The translations under genes were made by a program, and so were the position numbers. 64,000 nt of DNA, from positions 1,145,530 through 1,209,529 of the forward strand of contig NZ_JAPHEH010000001.1 in assembly GCF_029607905.1 (NCBI RefSeq), in the 5' to 3' direction. The notes beneath the pieces were generated by a model. It did no database searches. It was not told the DNA's origin and worked only from the letters and a program-made list of their open reading frames with translations. Shown one piece after another: positions 24,573 through 34,504 of the stretch. Within the stretch, counting starts at the first letter, position 1. Each line of letters begins with the position of its first letter. Source of the stretch: Thiovibrio frasassiensis. Lineage in GTDB: Bacteria; Desulfobacterota; Desulfobulbia; Desulfobulbales; Desulfurivibrionaceae.

Positions 24573-26566
24573 TAGAAGCGGTAATCCATCTTGGCCCAGA
24601 CGCTCCGGCCGTCTTGGGCCAGCGCGTTCTGCCAGTTGATGTCTGAGGTCGGGTGCTCGTAGTATTGATCGAATAGATTGTGAATGCCCAGCGATATCTC
24701 CATCCTCGGGAGCCATTTGCTCGCGGTCACAGTCAGGTTGGAAAGCCAATACCCCTTAAGGTAAGAACCATCTATCGTCTGGCGTTTTGCGTCGTACCGG
24801 AGTTCATAGCCCAGACGCAGACCCGGCCAGGGCAGGGGCTGGGACAGGTTGAGTTTTCCAAGCCATTGGGGGGAATTGAGCGGTTCTTCGTTGTTGGCGT
24901 ACGCGATATCCTGATAGGCCACGCTACCGCGGACGCGCCCGCCGGATTCCCAGGTCTTGTCGGCCGAGAGCTCGACGCCCCGGGCTGTGAGCTTGTCGCC
25001 GGACTGGTATTGCGGCAGCCCACTGAGGGGATCAATGCCCAAGGTCACGATATCCAGCATGCTCCACTGATATATCGAGGTGCGCACACTGAAATCACGC
25101 GTCAACCGTTGCTCTATGTTCAGCTCCAGGGTATCGATGGTCTCATTTTCCAGGGTTGGATTGGCAACCTGCGCTACTCCGTCGTCGTAGTCTCGCTCGT
25201 AGGCGTTGGGAGCGCGGTGGGCGCGGCCGTACATCGCTTTCAGCGTGGTTTCCGGCAAGGCCTGCCAGATGAGCGCTGCCCGGGGGCTAAATAAGGTGTC
25301 CGTATTATTGTTGCGGTCCACCCGCACGCCGAGGGTCGTCGACCAGGTGTCGCTGAGGCGCCATTCGTCCTGGGTGTAAATGCCGAACCGGGTGCCTGAT
25401 CCGTTGATTTGCGTTTCCATCCCCGGGGTGGTGAGGTCGTCGTTGGTCTGGTCGATGCGGCTATTGTTCTGCCCTTCCATTCCCAGCATGAGTTTGTGAT
25501 TGTTCAGTCCCTTATAGAGCAGGCGCAGTTCGGCGCCCAGCCAGTCACCTGCGGCAGTGGCGAGATTCGGGGCGGTGGCATAATGAAACAAGCCGGTGTA
25601 GCGATACTGTCCCAGAAACATTCGACCCAGCACGTCCAGGGTCTTGCGGGCGAAACTGTCCTGATATGCCAGTTGGCTCAACATGGATTTGTCCCGTTCA
25701 TAGTGGTCCGGGGCCAGCGCATCGGAAAAGAAAGATGCCGTGGGGTCATCCTTGCGGCGATTGCCGTAAATGAAATCAAGGGACAAGGGGCCGCGGATAA
25801 TGCGGGTGAAGAATTCCTTGTCCCGCTCGCCGTCCTGATTAACGGCCAGGCCGGAGATGTCGCTTTCGCCAGGACCCGCACTCGGGTAGTCCATGAGCAG
25901 ATCTTCACCCCGGGAGTACATGCCGGAGGCGGAAGCCAGCACGTTAACGCCGTTTCCAAGCACCTTTCCCCAGCTGATGCGGCCTTCCCGGAGGGATTGG
26001 GGACTTGTCCAGCCGGCGGACAACTCGCCGCCATCGACCGTGGCTCCACTGCGCGTGATTACGTTGACAACACCGAACATGGCATTCTGACCATAGACCG
26101 CGCCACCCGGTCCGGCGATGAATTCAATACGTTCGACCAGGTCCAGATCCAGGGGGAAATCGCGTCCGATTGAAGCGCCGGCATAGACCGTCTCATTGAT
26201 GCGATTGCCGTTGATGGCGAGCAGCATCCGGGTGTTGTAATCTCCGGGCAGCCCGAAACCACGGGCGCCCAAATAGCTGTATTGACGGTCATAGGTAAGG
26301 TGAATGCCGGGCAGGCTGGCCAGGGCTTGGTCCAGGGTGCGCCAACCGAAGGCCTTGATCTCGTCACGGGTGATGACGCTGACCACGGCGGCCACTTCGC
26401 TTTGCTTCTGTTCGTACTTGGAGGCGCTGGTCACCGTGGTGTTCAGCAATTGTTCCAGGCTCAGCTCTTTCGAATCGTTTGCCGCCTGGGCAGGCAACGC
26501 GAGGGCAAGGGTCAATCCCAGTGCAGGCAGGATGGTTTTGGATATTTCCGTAATCATGAAGAGCAT
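24572..26566 (-). CDS. TonB-dependent outer-membrane receptor
   Basis: The 664-residue protein has a signal peptide (residues 1-28), a plug domain (SLEQLLNTTVTSASKYEQK, ITRDEIKAFGWRTLDQAL, ARGFGLPGDYNTRMLLAING, IEFIAGPGGAVYGQNAMFGV) and a barrel ending in WAKMDYRF with a C-terminal Phe. Such receptors import siderophores, cobalamin or other large solutes with TonB energy. I see no riboswitch or clear Fur box before it, so the substrate is open. CGAGGTA precedes ATG 26566; an ATG three codons later is an alternative. It is coupled to the YfiR gene. Confidence 0.88.
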   Translation of the reverse strand: MLFMITEISKTILPALGLTLALALPAQAANDSKELSLEQLLNTTVTSASKYEQKQSEVAAVVSVITRDEIKAFGWRTLDQALASLPGIHLTYDRQYSYLGARGFGLPGDYNTRMLLAINGNRINETVYAGASIGRDFPLDLDLVERIEFIAGPGGAVYGQNAMFGVVNVITRSGATVDGGELSAGWTSPQSLREGRISWGKVLGNGVNVLASASGMYSRGEDLLMDYPSAGPGESDISGLAVNQDGERDKEFFTRIIRGPLSLDFIYGNRRKDDPTASFFSDALAPDHYERDKSMLSQLAYQDSFARKTLDVLGRMFLGQYRYTGLFHYATAPNLATAAGDWLGAELRLLYKGLNNHKLMLGMEGQNNSRIDQTNDDLTTPGMETQINGSGTRFGIYTQDEWRLSDTWSTTLGVRVDRNNNTDTLFSPRAALIWQALPETTLKAMYGRAHRAPNAYERDYDDGVAQVANPTLENETIDTLELNIEQRLTRDFSVRTSIYQWSMLDIVTLGIDPLSGLPQYQSGDKLTARGVELSADKTWESGGRVRGSVAYQDIAYANNEEPLNSPQWLGKLNLSQPLPWPGLRLGYELRYDAKRQTIDGSYLKGYWLSNLTVTASKWLPRMEISLGIHNLFDQYYEHPTSDINWQNALAQDGRSVWAKMDYRF

Positions 26567-26794
26567 TACCTCGTATGGTCAGGATGAATACGTGCAGGGA
26601 AAATGTGCTGAAGGGGTCTGATGATTGGTGTTTTGCTTTTCAAAAGATATAATAAATCAAGCACGGGTGCATAGATATATTTTTTAAAGAGAGAGGAGCA
26701 TGATTGAACAGCGAGATCATTGCGCAGGATTCTCTGTGTGACAGGCTGTGCAGCTGCATCGCTGGGGGGGCTTTGCAATGATTATGATAAAAAA

Positions 26795-26825
26795 AATGGG
26801 TTACGGTAAATTACCGTAACCCATT
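26795..26825 (-). terminator. Terminator of tRNA-Phe
   Basis: A perfect 15-bp inverted repeat (AATGGGTTACGGTAA and its complement around one base) is followed on the minus strand by seven T residues, 9 bp after the tRNA end. The stretch 26567-26794 holds no gene I can support. Confidence 0.88.
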
Positions 26826-26833
26826 GATTTTAC

Positions 26834-26909
26834 TGGTGCCGGGACCAGGATTCGAACCAGGGACACTCGGATTTTCAGTCCGATGCTCTACCGACTGAGC
26901 TATCCCGGC
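26834..26909 (-). tRNA. tRNA-Phe (GAA)
   Basis: The 76-nt minus-strand cloverleaf pairs acceptor GCCGGGA with TCCCGGC and has AGCTCAGTCGGTAGAGC as D arm. The anticodon stem GGA/TCC surrounds CTGAAAA (anticodon GAA), the T arm contains GGTTCGAATCC, and 3' CCA is encoded. Confidence 0.97.
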
Positions 26910-26923
26910 AAAAAAGTAGCTAT

Positions 26924-26952
26924 CATATATTGAAATCTGCCCCGCTTGTCAA
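26924..26952 (-). promoter_or_regulatory. Promoter of tRNA-Phe
   Basis: Minus strand: -35 TTGACA (26952-26947), 17-bp spacer, -10 TATATG (26929-26924), 15 bp before the tRNA. Confidence 0.75.
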
Positions 26953-26958
26953 CCTATT

Positions 26959-27429
26959 TCACGAGGAGACCTTCAGAACCACCCGGGTGTCGGCTACGTG
27001 GTCGTGCCATCCGCATTTCTCCCGGTCGATAATACTCCAGAAAAGTCCGAGTCCCACGGGGAGGATCGAAAGAGCAAAGCCGATAAAACGCAGAAAGGCG
27101 ATACCCGGGGTGACCTCCCCGCCGTCGGACCGGATCACCCTCAGGCCCATGAACATCTTGCCGAGGGTCTGCCCCTGCCAGCCATGCAGGGCGAGAAAAT
27201 AGACCGCGATGAACAGGGGAAAGGTGAGCAGGAAGAGGAGCAGGCAGAAGAGGAGGGAGGGGATCAGGACGAGCCAGTGGGGAGAATGCACCCAGAGAAC
27301 CGCCGCCGTCGCACACAGGCAAGCAAAATAGAGCAGGTGGATCAGAAGGATATCGATACCCATGGCCATTCCGCGGGCCAGGAAGCCTGCATATTGGGGT
27401 TGGGGGGTGGTTTCCCCGTTCATGGGCAT
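26959..27429 (-). CDS. RDD-family membrane protein
   Basis: I chose ATG 27429, preceded by AAGGGGAACGAC, over an ATG seven codons earlier. The 156-residue protein has an N-terminal YAGFLARGMAMGIDIL segment with the Arg-Asp signature of RDD proteins. Two or three membrane helices follow, then GQTLGKMFMGLRVIRSDGG, the typical second half, and WHDHVADTRVV at the end. RDD proteins are poorly understood; some act in ion homeostasis. It is nearly contiguous with the zinc-ribbon gene upstream. Confidence 0.83.
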   Translation of the reverse strand: MPMNGETTPQPQYAGFLARGMAMGIDILLIHLLYFACLCATAAVLWVHSPHWLVLIPSLLFCLLLFLLTFPLFIAVYFLALHGWQGQTLGKMFMGLRVIRSDGGEVTPGIAFLRFIGFALSILPVGLGLFWSIIDREKCGWHDHVADTRVVLKVSS

Positions 27430-27439
27430 GTCGTTCCCC

Positions 27440-28249
27440 TTATTGGTCATCGTTTTCCAGGGTCAGGTCGAGGTCCGGGATCTCGGCCAGGGTGTTTGTC
27501 GATTTTTTGGCCGCACCGTCCGGGGCTGGGGCAGGCTCGCCATCTTCTAGACTTAAATGGAGTTCTTCCGGCGCCTCGCCAAGGGAGAGATCCATAATAT
27601 CGTGCTCATCTTCCTTTTCCGCCGGGGCATCGTCAAAATCCATCAGAGAGGAGAGATCGATAATCTCCTCTTCTTCATTGTCCGGAGATTCCCTGGGCTC
27701 ATCTTCAAATCCGCCCAGGGGGTGTTCTTTCTCCGCAGCGCTCAACGTATCATCAAACTCAAAGCCGGAAAACTCGATGCCGGAGAGAAGCTCTTCCTCC
27801 TCTTTTGCCTCCTCGTGCGCGCTTATGCTTGTCTCGCCCTCTTCTTGCTCGCTTCCCAGGGTCAGCTCCAGCGCTTCTTCTTTTTCTTCTTGTGGAGGGA
27901 TAAGGTCGGAAACATCAATATCTTCGAGACCAAGCGATGGCAGGGGCTGCTCGTCCAGGTCATCCTCGTTGAGGGGCACCCCGGAGAAATCGAGCTCCTC
28001 CTCGTCCGTTGGCAGAGTTTCGGCATCCAACTCGTCTAGGGAAAGGGTCTCTTCTTCCTCGTAAAGTGTTGGGCTGGGCTCATCATAGGCGGGAGTTTTT
28101 TTGCCGAGGACAGCGCCAAGGAAAAAAGGAGCTGCAGCCTTGCTCACCGTACCGGTGATCTGCTCGGCCGCAGCCGTTAAGTCATTGCTGCATTTGCCGC
28201 AGGATCTTTGCCGGTCAAACGAGATGTAGCCGCATTTCGGGCAACGCAT
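27440..28249 (-). CDS. Zinc-ribbon protein with long acidic region
   Basis: The start at ATG 28249 is supported by GGGGAGA. The 269-residue protein begins with a zinc ribbon (CPKC at 3-6, CGKC at 17-20), followed by about 200 residues very rich in Glu and Asp (EEEETLSLDELDAETL, EEELDFSGVPLNEDDLDEQP) with repeated LSLxxAPEEL- or LDLTLE-like pieces. It is probably largely disordered. No enzymatic motif is visible. It is likely co-transcribed with the RDD gene, which in related genomes often follows a zinc-ribbon protein. Confidence 0.75.
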   Translation of the reverse strand: MRCPKCGYISFDRQRSCGKCSNDLTAAAEQITGTVSKAAAPFFLGAVLGKKTPAYDEPSPTLYEEEETLSLDELDAETLPTDEEELDFSGVPLNEDDLDEQPLPSLGLEDIDVSDLIPPQEEKEEALELTLGSEQEEGETSISAHEEAKEEEELLSGIEFSGFEFDDTLSAAEKEHPLGGFEDEPRESPDNEEEEIIDLSSLMDFDDAPAEKEDEHDIMDLSLGEAPEELHLSLEDGEPAPAPDGAAKKSTNTLAEIPDLDLTLENDDQ

Positions 28250-28510
28250 GGTGGATCTCCCCTTGCACGGTGGGCCGGCACGCATTCCGCGGGCCGATCA
28301 AGAAAAAAAGTATGGATAACGCTACAACTTTATTATATATCTTCACAGGTGGTCAAGACATTCTCCTGTATCCATAGCAAAAAAGCAATCGCAGTTTGTC
28401 CGGGAGAAAAAAAGTCCGGGGCACGGTTTCTTGCAAAATACAGCGAATCGCGCTACTTTTCCCCCTGCTCGTGCGTTTCCGTCAACCCCCTTTTCTCGGA
28501 GGAGAGAAAA

Positions 28511-28903
28511 ATGAGATGTGCCACCCCCTTGCGTTTTGTCGTCTGCCTCTGCCTGCTGGGCTTTGTCGGGTCAGGGTGTTTTTACCATGACCCGGTGCGC
28601 CATCTCTCTTCGGATATTTGCCTGATTACGCCTAATCTCACCAAGAAGGAGGTTCTGGCCACGCTTGGCGAGCCCGATCAAAAACAGAAAGGAGATCAGG
28701 GCGAGGTCTGGCTCTACCGGGAGGTGAACAAAAGCTTCCTGCGGAAGACCCCGTATATAGGGGATAAGCTTGGTTCGGAAAAATATGATGTGGTGACCAT
28801 AACCTTTGCCGGGGACATGGTGTCCACCTGCCTCTATCGCGCCTATAACGAGGAAGAAATTAAGAAAAGCGGCACTGCCATCAGTGGGCCGCGTGCGGAT
28901 TAA
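28511..28903 (+). CDS. Small lipoprotein, SmpA/OmlA-like
   Basis: The 130-residue protein starts at ATG 28511 (GGAGAG upstream). A lipoprotein signal ends in GFVGSGC. The remainder contains NLTKKEVLATLGEPDQKQ, the pattern of BamE/SmpA-like domains in which a helix precedes a GxPD/E turn, then WLYREVNK and a late strand (YDVVTITFAGDMV). Its role is probably in the envelope. Its stop overlaps the start chosen for pcm. The frame can be extended upstream, but without signal or ribosome site. Confidence 0.75.
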   Translation: MRCATPLRFVVCLCLLGFVGSGCFYHDPVRHLSSDICLITPNLTKKEVLATLGEPDQKQKGDQGEVWLYREVNKSFLRKTPYIGDKLGSEKYDVVTITFAGDMVSTCLYRAYNEEEIKKSGTAISGPRAD

Positions 28904-29546
28904 CAAGTACGAAAAATTTCGGGCGCGCATGGTTGAGGAGCAACTGCTCCCCCGAGGGATTGAAGATCCGGCGGTGCTCCATGCCATGGAGGTGGTCCCG
29001 CGCCATCTTTTTGTCTCCGATGCCCTGCATGCCCAAGCGTATGGCGATTTCCCCCTGCCCATCGGCAATGGCCAGACCATCTCCCAGCCCTATGTTGTGG
29101 CCCTCATGACCCAGTTGCTGCAGCTCACCGGGCAGGAGAAGGTGCTTGAAATCGGCACCGGTTGCGGCTATCAATCCGCGATTCTTGCCGCCCTTTGCGA
29201 GCGGGTCTATACGGTTGAACGGCTCAAGCCGCTGCTGGCCCGCGCCCGAAAGACTTTTGACCGGCTCCAGATATACAATATCATGAGTAAGGTGGCGGAT
29301 GGGACCGAAGGCTGGCCGGAGCATGCGCCCTTCCCGGCGATCATTGTTACCGCGGCGGGGCCGCAGATTCCGCAGCCGTTGGTGGATCAGTTGGCGGACC
29401 CAGGCGTTATGGTGTTGCCGGTAGCTGATTTGGAAGGGCAGACCCTCATGGTGGTCAAAAAAGAAGGGGGGGCGGTGACGATCACCCCAGTGGAAAGCGT
29501 TCGTTTTGTCAAACTGGTTGGCACCCACGGCTGGAAGGCCGCCTGA
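28893..29546 (+). CDS. pcm: Protein-L-isoaspartate O-methyltransferase
   Basis: The enzyme methylates isoaspartyl residues of damaged proteins using SAM. Key motifs are LPIGNGQTISQPYVVA, VLEIGTGCGYQSAILA (SAM motif I), YTVERLKPL and IIVTAAGPQIP. GTG 28893 gives 217 residues and fits the family length; ATG 28929 is an alternative, and neither has a strong ribosome site. The gene overlaps the preceding lipoprotein gene by 11 bp, so coupling is likely. Confidence 0.9.
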   Translation: MRINKYEKFRARMVEEQLLPRGIEDPAVLHAMEVVPRHLFVSDALHAQAYGDFPLPIGNGQTISQPYVVALMTQLLQLTGQEKVLEIGTGCGYQSAILAALCERVYTVERLKPLLARARKTFDRLQIYNIMSKVADGTEGWPEHAPFPAIIVTAAGPQIPQPLVDQLADPGVMVLPVADLEGQTLMVVKKEGGAVTITPVESVRFVKLVGTHGWKAA

Positions 29547-29568
29547 ACTTCTGGTTTTCTCCCCCTTT

Positions 29569-30888
29569 TTACGTCCCTGCTCTCACCCGCCTGGCCAACC
29601 TTCTTACTTCGTTCAGGGTTTCCGCCAGATCAAAGGAAAGAAGCCGTCTCTCCTCCATGACCACCCTGCCGTCAATGATTACGGTGGAAACATCGCTGCC
29701 TCTCCCCGCATAGACCAAGCGCTCCGGATTATGCACGGCGTTCGGGTGTGGCTGCTTGCTCTCGACGATGATGCAGTCTGCCCGCAGGCCTGGAGCAAGT
29801 CGACCGGTCTGCCCGGTTAGACCGAGAATCCCGCTGCCCTCCCCCGTGGCCATGCCGAGCAGGGTTGTGGCCGGCAGGTGGCTTGGCCCATGGGCGGCAA
29901 TCTTGTGCAGCCTGGCGCAAATCCCCATCTCCTGAAAAAGGTCCAGATCGTTATTGCTGGCGCAGCCGTCCGTGCCCAAGCCAACCCGCACTCCGGCCCC
30001 GCGCAGTGCGGCCAGGGGAGCGATACCCGAACCGAGCTTCATGTTGCTTTCCGGGCAGGTTACCGCCTTGGCGCCGCTCTCCCTAAGCAGCCCGATATCC
30101 TCCTCGTCCAGCCAGACACAGTGCACGCAGATTGTTTCTGCATCCAGCAAGCCAAGGTCGTGGAGCAACCCCACCGGGGTGTGGCCGTGTTGTTCCTTGA
30201 TCTGTCTCCCCTCTTCCCGGGTTTCGGCCAGATGGATGAAAAAAAGGCTCCCGGCTTCGCGGGCCAAGGCTTTGGCCCGTTGCAGGGTGTCCGGGCTGCA
30301 GGTGTAAGGGGAATGGCAGAAGAGGGCCGGGGTGAGCAGGGAGTTTTTCCCCTGCCAAGTGGCAAGAAACTCCGCCGCCGCCGCAATGTTCTGGGTCGGG
30401 TCCGGGACCCCGGGCGCCGGAAAATCGATGATCCCCTGGGCTGCCACTGCCCGCAGGCCTGTGGCACAAAAGGCCTGTGCCGCGGCATCCTCATGGAAAT
30501 AGGCATCGGCCACGGTGGTGGTCCCGCCCATGAGCATCTCGGCGGCGGCAAGCTTGCTGCACCAGTAAACCATTTCCGCATCGACCAGCCGCGCCTCGCT
30601 CGGAAAGATATGCTCGTTGAGCCAGGTCATGAGGGGCAGGTCATCGGCCAAACCCCGGAACAGGGTCATGGCGCCATGACAGTGACAGTTGACCAGCCCA
30701 GGCAGGAGCAGGTTGCCTGCGGCATCAATGGCCCTTGCCGCCGCAGGTCGCGGGGGCAGATCGGCCATTGTCCCAATCTCGACAATGGTTCCCTCCTGTA
30801 CGGCAAGATAGCTCGCCTCCTGCACATGTCCGTCTGCCGGAGTTGCCAGGAGGGTAGCGTTTGTTATGAGCAGATCATGGGGCAGCAC
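29569..30888 (-). CDS. mtaD: Amidohydrolase, methylthioadenosine/SAH deaminase type
   Basis: The protein (439 residues from GTG 30888, with AGGA upstream; a TTG six codons earlier is less likely) belongs to the metal-dependent deaminases of the ATZ/TRZ/MtaD family. Metal and substrate motifs are GLVNCHCHGAMT, HSPYTCSPDTL, FIHLAETREE, CVHCVWLDEED and GLGTDGCASNNDLD. It probably deaminates 5'-methylthioadenosine or S-adenosylhomocysteine in methyl-group salvage. It converges with pcm, which produces SAH, a plausible but unproven metabolic link. Confidence 0.85.
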   Translation of the reverse strand: MLPHDLLITNATLLATPADGHVQEASYLAVQEGTIVEIGTMADLPPRPAAARAIDAAGNLLLPGLVNCHCHGAMTLFRGLADDLPLMTWLNEHIFPSEARLVDAEMVYWCSKLAAAEMLMGGTTTVADAYFHEDAAAQAFCATGLRAVAAQGIIDFPAPGVPDPTQNIAAAAEFLATWQGKNSLLTPALFCHSPYTCSPDTLQRAKALAREAGSLFFIHLAETREEGRQIKEQHGHTPVGLLHDLGLLDAETICVHCVWLDEEDIGLLRESGAKAVTCPESNMKLGSGIAPLAALRGAGVRVGLGTDGCASNNDLDLFQEMGICARLHKIAAHGPSHLPATTLLGMATGEGSGILGLTGQTGRLAPGLRADCIIVESKQPHPNAVHNPERLVYAGRGSDVSTVIIDGRVVMEERRLLSFDLAETLNEVRRLARRVRAGT

Positions 30889-30993
30889 GTCGCTGAGTCC
30901 TGGCAAGGGTCAAAGTGGTTATGGGGAAGCGTTCGATTGGGCGGGCCGCGGGGTAAAGAGAGAGGATGCGGTGCTCTGGCCCAGGAGAAGAGG

Positions 30994-31497
30994 TTAAGGC
31001 ATCAGATAAAAACCCAGTTCCCTGTCGGTGGTGGCCGGCTCGTCAAAACGCAGCCCGAGGTAGGGGCCCTCGACAAGCTGGACAACCGCGGTTTTTTCTA
31101 TCCACGTTTTCTGCGGATTATCCAGGGTAAAACCCAGGACAATCCGGGCATTTTTCATGATCCTGTGTCTGCCCAGAATGGCGACCCCGACCCCATGCAT
31201 GGAGATGTTCTCAATCCGGCAGTTAATGGTTTTTCTGGCCTGGGAGAGGTCTGGGATATCCCTTTCATCGAACAGCACCTGATAGGTCCCCTCAAGATTG
31301 GTGGCCTTGCGATAAAATTTCCGGTATTCGAAGCGCACTGGAAACACGGCGGTGCAGGTGCATCGTATCCGGACTACGGGTGCAAGGGAGGTAAGATTTT
31401 GCAGCTGCACCGTTTTCACCAGTCCGCATGACTCGCAGTGTATTTTCGCGCTGCTATCCTCTTTCACGAAAATTTTTTGTGCGTATTCCTCTGTCAT
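30994..31497 (-). CDS. PilZ-domain protein
   Basis: I chose ATG 31497 (GGGCAAAGAG upstream), giving 167 residues. The C-terminal half shows a PilZ pattern: RKFYRKATNLEGTY carries the RxxxR c-di-GMP contact, CRIENISMHGVGV the D/N-x-S-x-x-G motif, and a strand ends LGLRFDEP. The N-terminal part has a possible metal site (CESCG, then CTCTA). It would act as a c-di-GMP receptor; the target is unknown. Confidence 0.8.
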   Translation of the reverse strand: MTEEYAQKIFVKEDSSAKIHCESCGLVKTVQLQNLTSLAPVVRIRCTCTAVFPVRFEYRKFYRKATNLEGTYQVLFDERDIPDLSQARKTINCRIENISMHGVGVAILGRHRIMKNARIVLGFTLDNPQKTWIEKTAVVQLVEGPYLGLRFDEPATTDRELGFYLMP

Positions 31498-31634
31498 CTC
31501 TTTGCCCTGAGGGTGTCGATTGTATCCGGAAGAAGCTTTTTTTCGGGTCCGGTTTTTCGCTGAGCCAGAAAAGTTTATCACGTTCCCTTGTTGGAAGGAA
31601 GGGGAGAATCAGACCGGACCTGCTCCCCCACTGT

Positions 31635-34183
31635 TTACGGGTTATTTTTCTTATCCCGCAAGGTTTCGCGTGCCGTGCGGGCCAGGTCGTCTATGGAAAA
31701 AGGTTTCTGGATGAAATGGATGTCCGTGTCCAGCACGCCGTGATGGGCAATAACATTAGCCGTATACCCCGACATAAAGAGGCAGTGCATTGTCGGACGC
31801 AGGGACACGAGCCGTTTGGCCAGATCCCGCCCATTCATCTCGGGCATCACCACATCGGTGATGAGGAGATGGATTTCCCCTGGGTGTTCCTGGGCCAGCT
31901 CAATCGCCGCCATCGGTGTGCTGGCGGCGAGCACCGTGTAGCCCAAGCGTTGCAGGATGGTTTTGCCCAGATGCAGGAGCGTGGCCTCGTCTTCCACCAG
32001 CAGAACCGTTTCCGTGCCGCCGGTCGGTTCTTCCGCCAGCCTGGTCTCCGTGGGTGTCACTTCTTCGCTGCTGAAGCTGGGCAGATAGATGCTGAAGGTG
32101 GTTCCCTGGCCGGGTTCGCTGTACACGTTGATAAAGCCGTTATTCTGCCTGACCACGCCATAGACGGTGGCCAGCCCCAAGCCGGTGCCCTTGTCTTTTT
32201 CCTTGGTGGTGAAGAAGGGTTCGAAGATCTGGGCCAGGATCTCCTTGTCCATGCCGCAGCCATTGTCGCTCACCGCCAGCAGGACGTATTCACCGGGGAG
32301 ACAGTCCGGGTGGTCGGCGCAATAGGCCGCATCCCGCGAGACATTTTCCGTTTCGATGGTGATCTTGCCGGTATCGGCAATGGCATCGCGGGCATTGACC
32401 GCAAGATTGGCCAGAATCTGGTCGAGCTGGGAAGGATCCATCTTCACGGGCCAGAGGTCGTGTCCCGGCAGCCAAGCCAGGTCGATGTCCTCGCCGAGGA
32501 GCCGCTGGAGCATTTTCAGCATGCCCCCGACGGTGTCGTTGAGGTCGAGGATCTTGGGACTCACCGTCTGTTTGCGGGCAAAGGCGAGGAGCTGGCGGGT
32601 GAGATCCGCGGAACGCATGGCCGCCTTGTGGATTTCCCGGAGGTTTTCATGGAGCGGATTGGTTGCTTCCAATTCGGAGAGGGAGAGATCGCAGTAGCCG
32701 AGAATGGTCTGGAGCATGTTGTTGAAGTCGTGGGCCACGCCGCCGGCCAGCCGGCCCACCGATTCCATCTTCTGGGACTGGAGGAGCTGCGCCTGCAGTT
32801 TCTCCTTTTCCGCTTCGTTGCGCTTGCGGTCGGTAACATCCCAGACGGTTGAGATCATCATCTCTTGACCGGGGATCGACATGTTTCTCGCGACAATATA
32901 CGCGGTCTCCTCCCCCGCTCGGAAAATGGGTACGTCTTCCCACTGCATCCGGCTCGGGTCACCACTGGCACAGGCCTCCATCACTTGCTTCCTGATGGCT
33001 TCCCGAAGATCGGATCCTCGTATGCCGCCTCCCAAAATGCGTCCGAAGTGGCGAGTGCTTCGCGGGTGGTGTGGTAAAATTTGGGGAAATTGTCGTTCAT
33101 GTAGAGAAATTCCACCGCCGGAGCAACCGCGTTGACCGCAATGCCGATGGGGAGATTGTCCAAAACCGTGCGAATAAAGATTTCGTTTTCCCGCAAAGCC
33201 TCTTCCGCCTGTTTGCGTTCGGTGATATCGGTGTGGGTGCCGATCATCCGCAGGGGACGGCCGGCGTTGTCGTATTCCACCACCTTGCCCAGGGAAAGGA
33301 TCCATTTCCAGTCGCCTGCCTTGGTCCGTTGCCGGAACTCCACGCGGTACTCCGGGATCTTGCCGGCGATGTAGTCCCGATAGGCCATGGCCACGGGTTC
33401 GCGGTCGTCCGGGTGCATCCGTTCGATCCATTTGTTTACGGTCAACTGGAATCCTACCGGATCATACCCGAGCATGGTGGCGTATTCCGGGCTGATCTTG
33501 GCCTCGCCGGTCTGGACATTGAGATCGTAAAGCCCCTGATTGGCGGCCATGAGCGCCAAGCGAAGCCTCTCCTCGCTGACTTGCAGTTGGGTACTGAAAT
33601 CCTCCCGCCCCAGCCTGTTGACCATGAGTATGCCCAACAGGGTTGTGGCCAGGGGGTAGATCAACAAAACCGGCAGGCTGATCTGGGAAAGGACCCGCAG
33701 GGCCGTATCCCATGGGAGGATGAACATCAAGGCCAGCATGACCAGATGCACGAGGAGGCCAAAGAGGTAGAATTGTTGCCAGGAGATCTCGGTCAGGGGG
33801 TGGCGGCGCAAATGGCGCCAGAGAATGCCCAGCGAGCCGGTGGCCAGGATTACCGCGACTCCGGTCCAGGCTGCGGCCCCTCCTAGGGAGAGACGCAAGG
33901 CACTGGTTATAATCATGGCTATCCCGGTGGGGATCACCCCGAAAAAGAGCCCGGAGATACTGAGCAGCACCGAGCGGGTGTCGAAGACAACACCCGGCAC
34001 ATAGGTCCAGGGGGTAAGGATGAGAATGCCGCCGAGAATACCGAGCAGCGCCCCGATCCCCACCTGCATAAGCGGGGGGCTCACCCCGAACCGGTAGCGG
34101 CTGGTCATTACGTCATAGATGAAGGCCATGGCCAACAGCAGAGCGGCGTTCTGGATCAGGCCGAGGAAAGCGGGGTCAATCAT
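31635..34183 (-). pseudogene. Hybrid sensor histidine kinase interrupted by a frameshift
   Basis: The first frame (34183 to 32981) encodes an N-terminal membrane region of about six helices like 5TM-LYT sensors, a PAS domain with SPEYATMLGYDP and ITERKQAEE, and the start of a second PAS domain. It then ends at YEDPIFGKPSGSK. The rest continues in another frame from about 33015: DLREAIRKQVMEACASGD, HisKA with [11 protein letters not shown], HATPase with NLAVNARDA and GTGLGLATV, and a receiver domain with LITDVVMPEMNG. Restoring one base near 33011-33016 (GGATCCGATC) would give a single 849-residue protein. This may be a true mutation, a sequencing error, or rarely a programmed shift. Confidence 0.85.
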
Positions 34184-34447
34184 GCGAGGGTATTCCTTGT
34201 CATGTTTCAGGGCAAGTGGGGCGAGAGGAGAGCATACGTTTTACTTGTCGCCCCTCCTTCTTTCTCTGTTATATCATATTTTGATAGGGCGCAGCCCAGG
34301 GAAAAGAAAGAAGGGGCTGGCCCGAATCGAGAGCGGTTGCAAGCAGGGATGGGAAAGTGGGAAATTGGCGTGTGCCAAAAAGTTGGACATGCTAATTGGC
34401 AAAACGTTTGTTTGAGAAAAAGGGGAAATATACGGCGCGGAGGCAGT
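34184..34447. other. Intergenic region without a recognised gene
   Basis: Between the frameshifted kinase start and the nap terminator I see no convincing ORF, RNA gene or repeat. Kinase promoter elements should lie here, but none is clear. Confidence 0.5.
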
Positions 34448-34485
34448 AAAACGAGGAAGGAGCCCGTGAGCCCCTTCCTCGTTTT
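34448..34485 (-). terminator. Terminator of the nap operon
   Basis: AAAACGAGGAAGG and its complement form a 13-bp stem around a GC-rich loop, with TTTTA on the minus-strand exit, about 20 bp after the napC stop. Confidence 0.85.
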
Positions 34486-34504
34486 AGGGAGAGAGGTGCG
34501 GTTT

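Noticed and set aside
26567-26834. Cobalamin riboswitch or Fur box in front of the TonB receptor
   Set aside because: No B12-box or other conserved riboswitch core is visible. The AATGATTATGAT text near 26777 is only a weak Fur-like match and belongs to the tRNA-Phe terminator flank.
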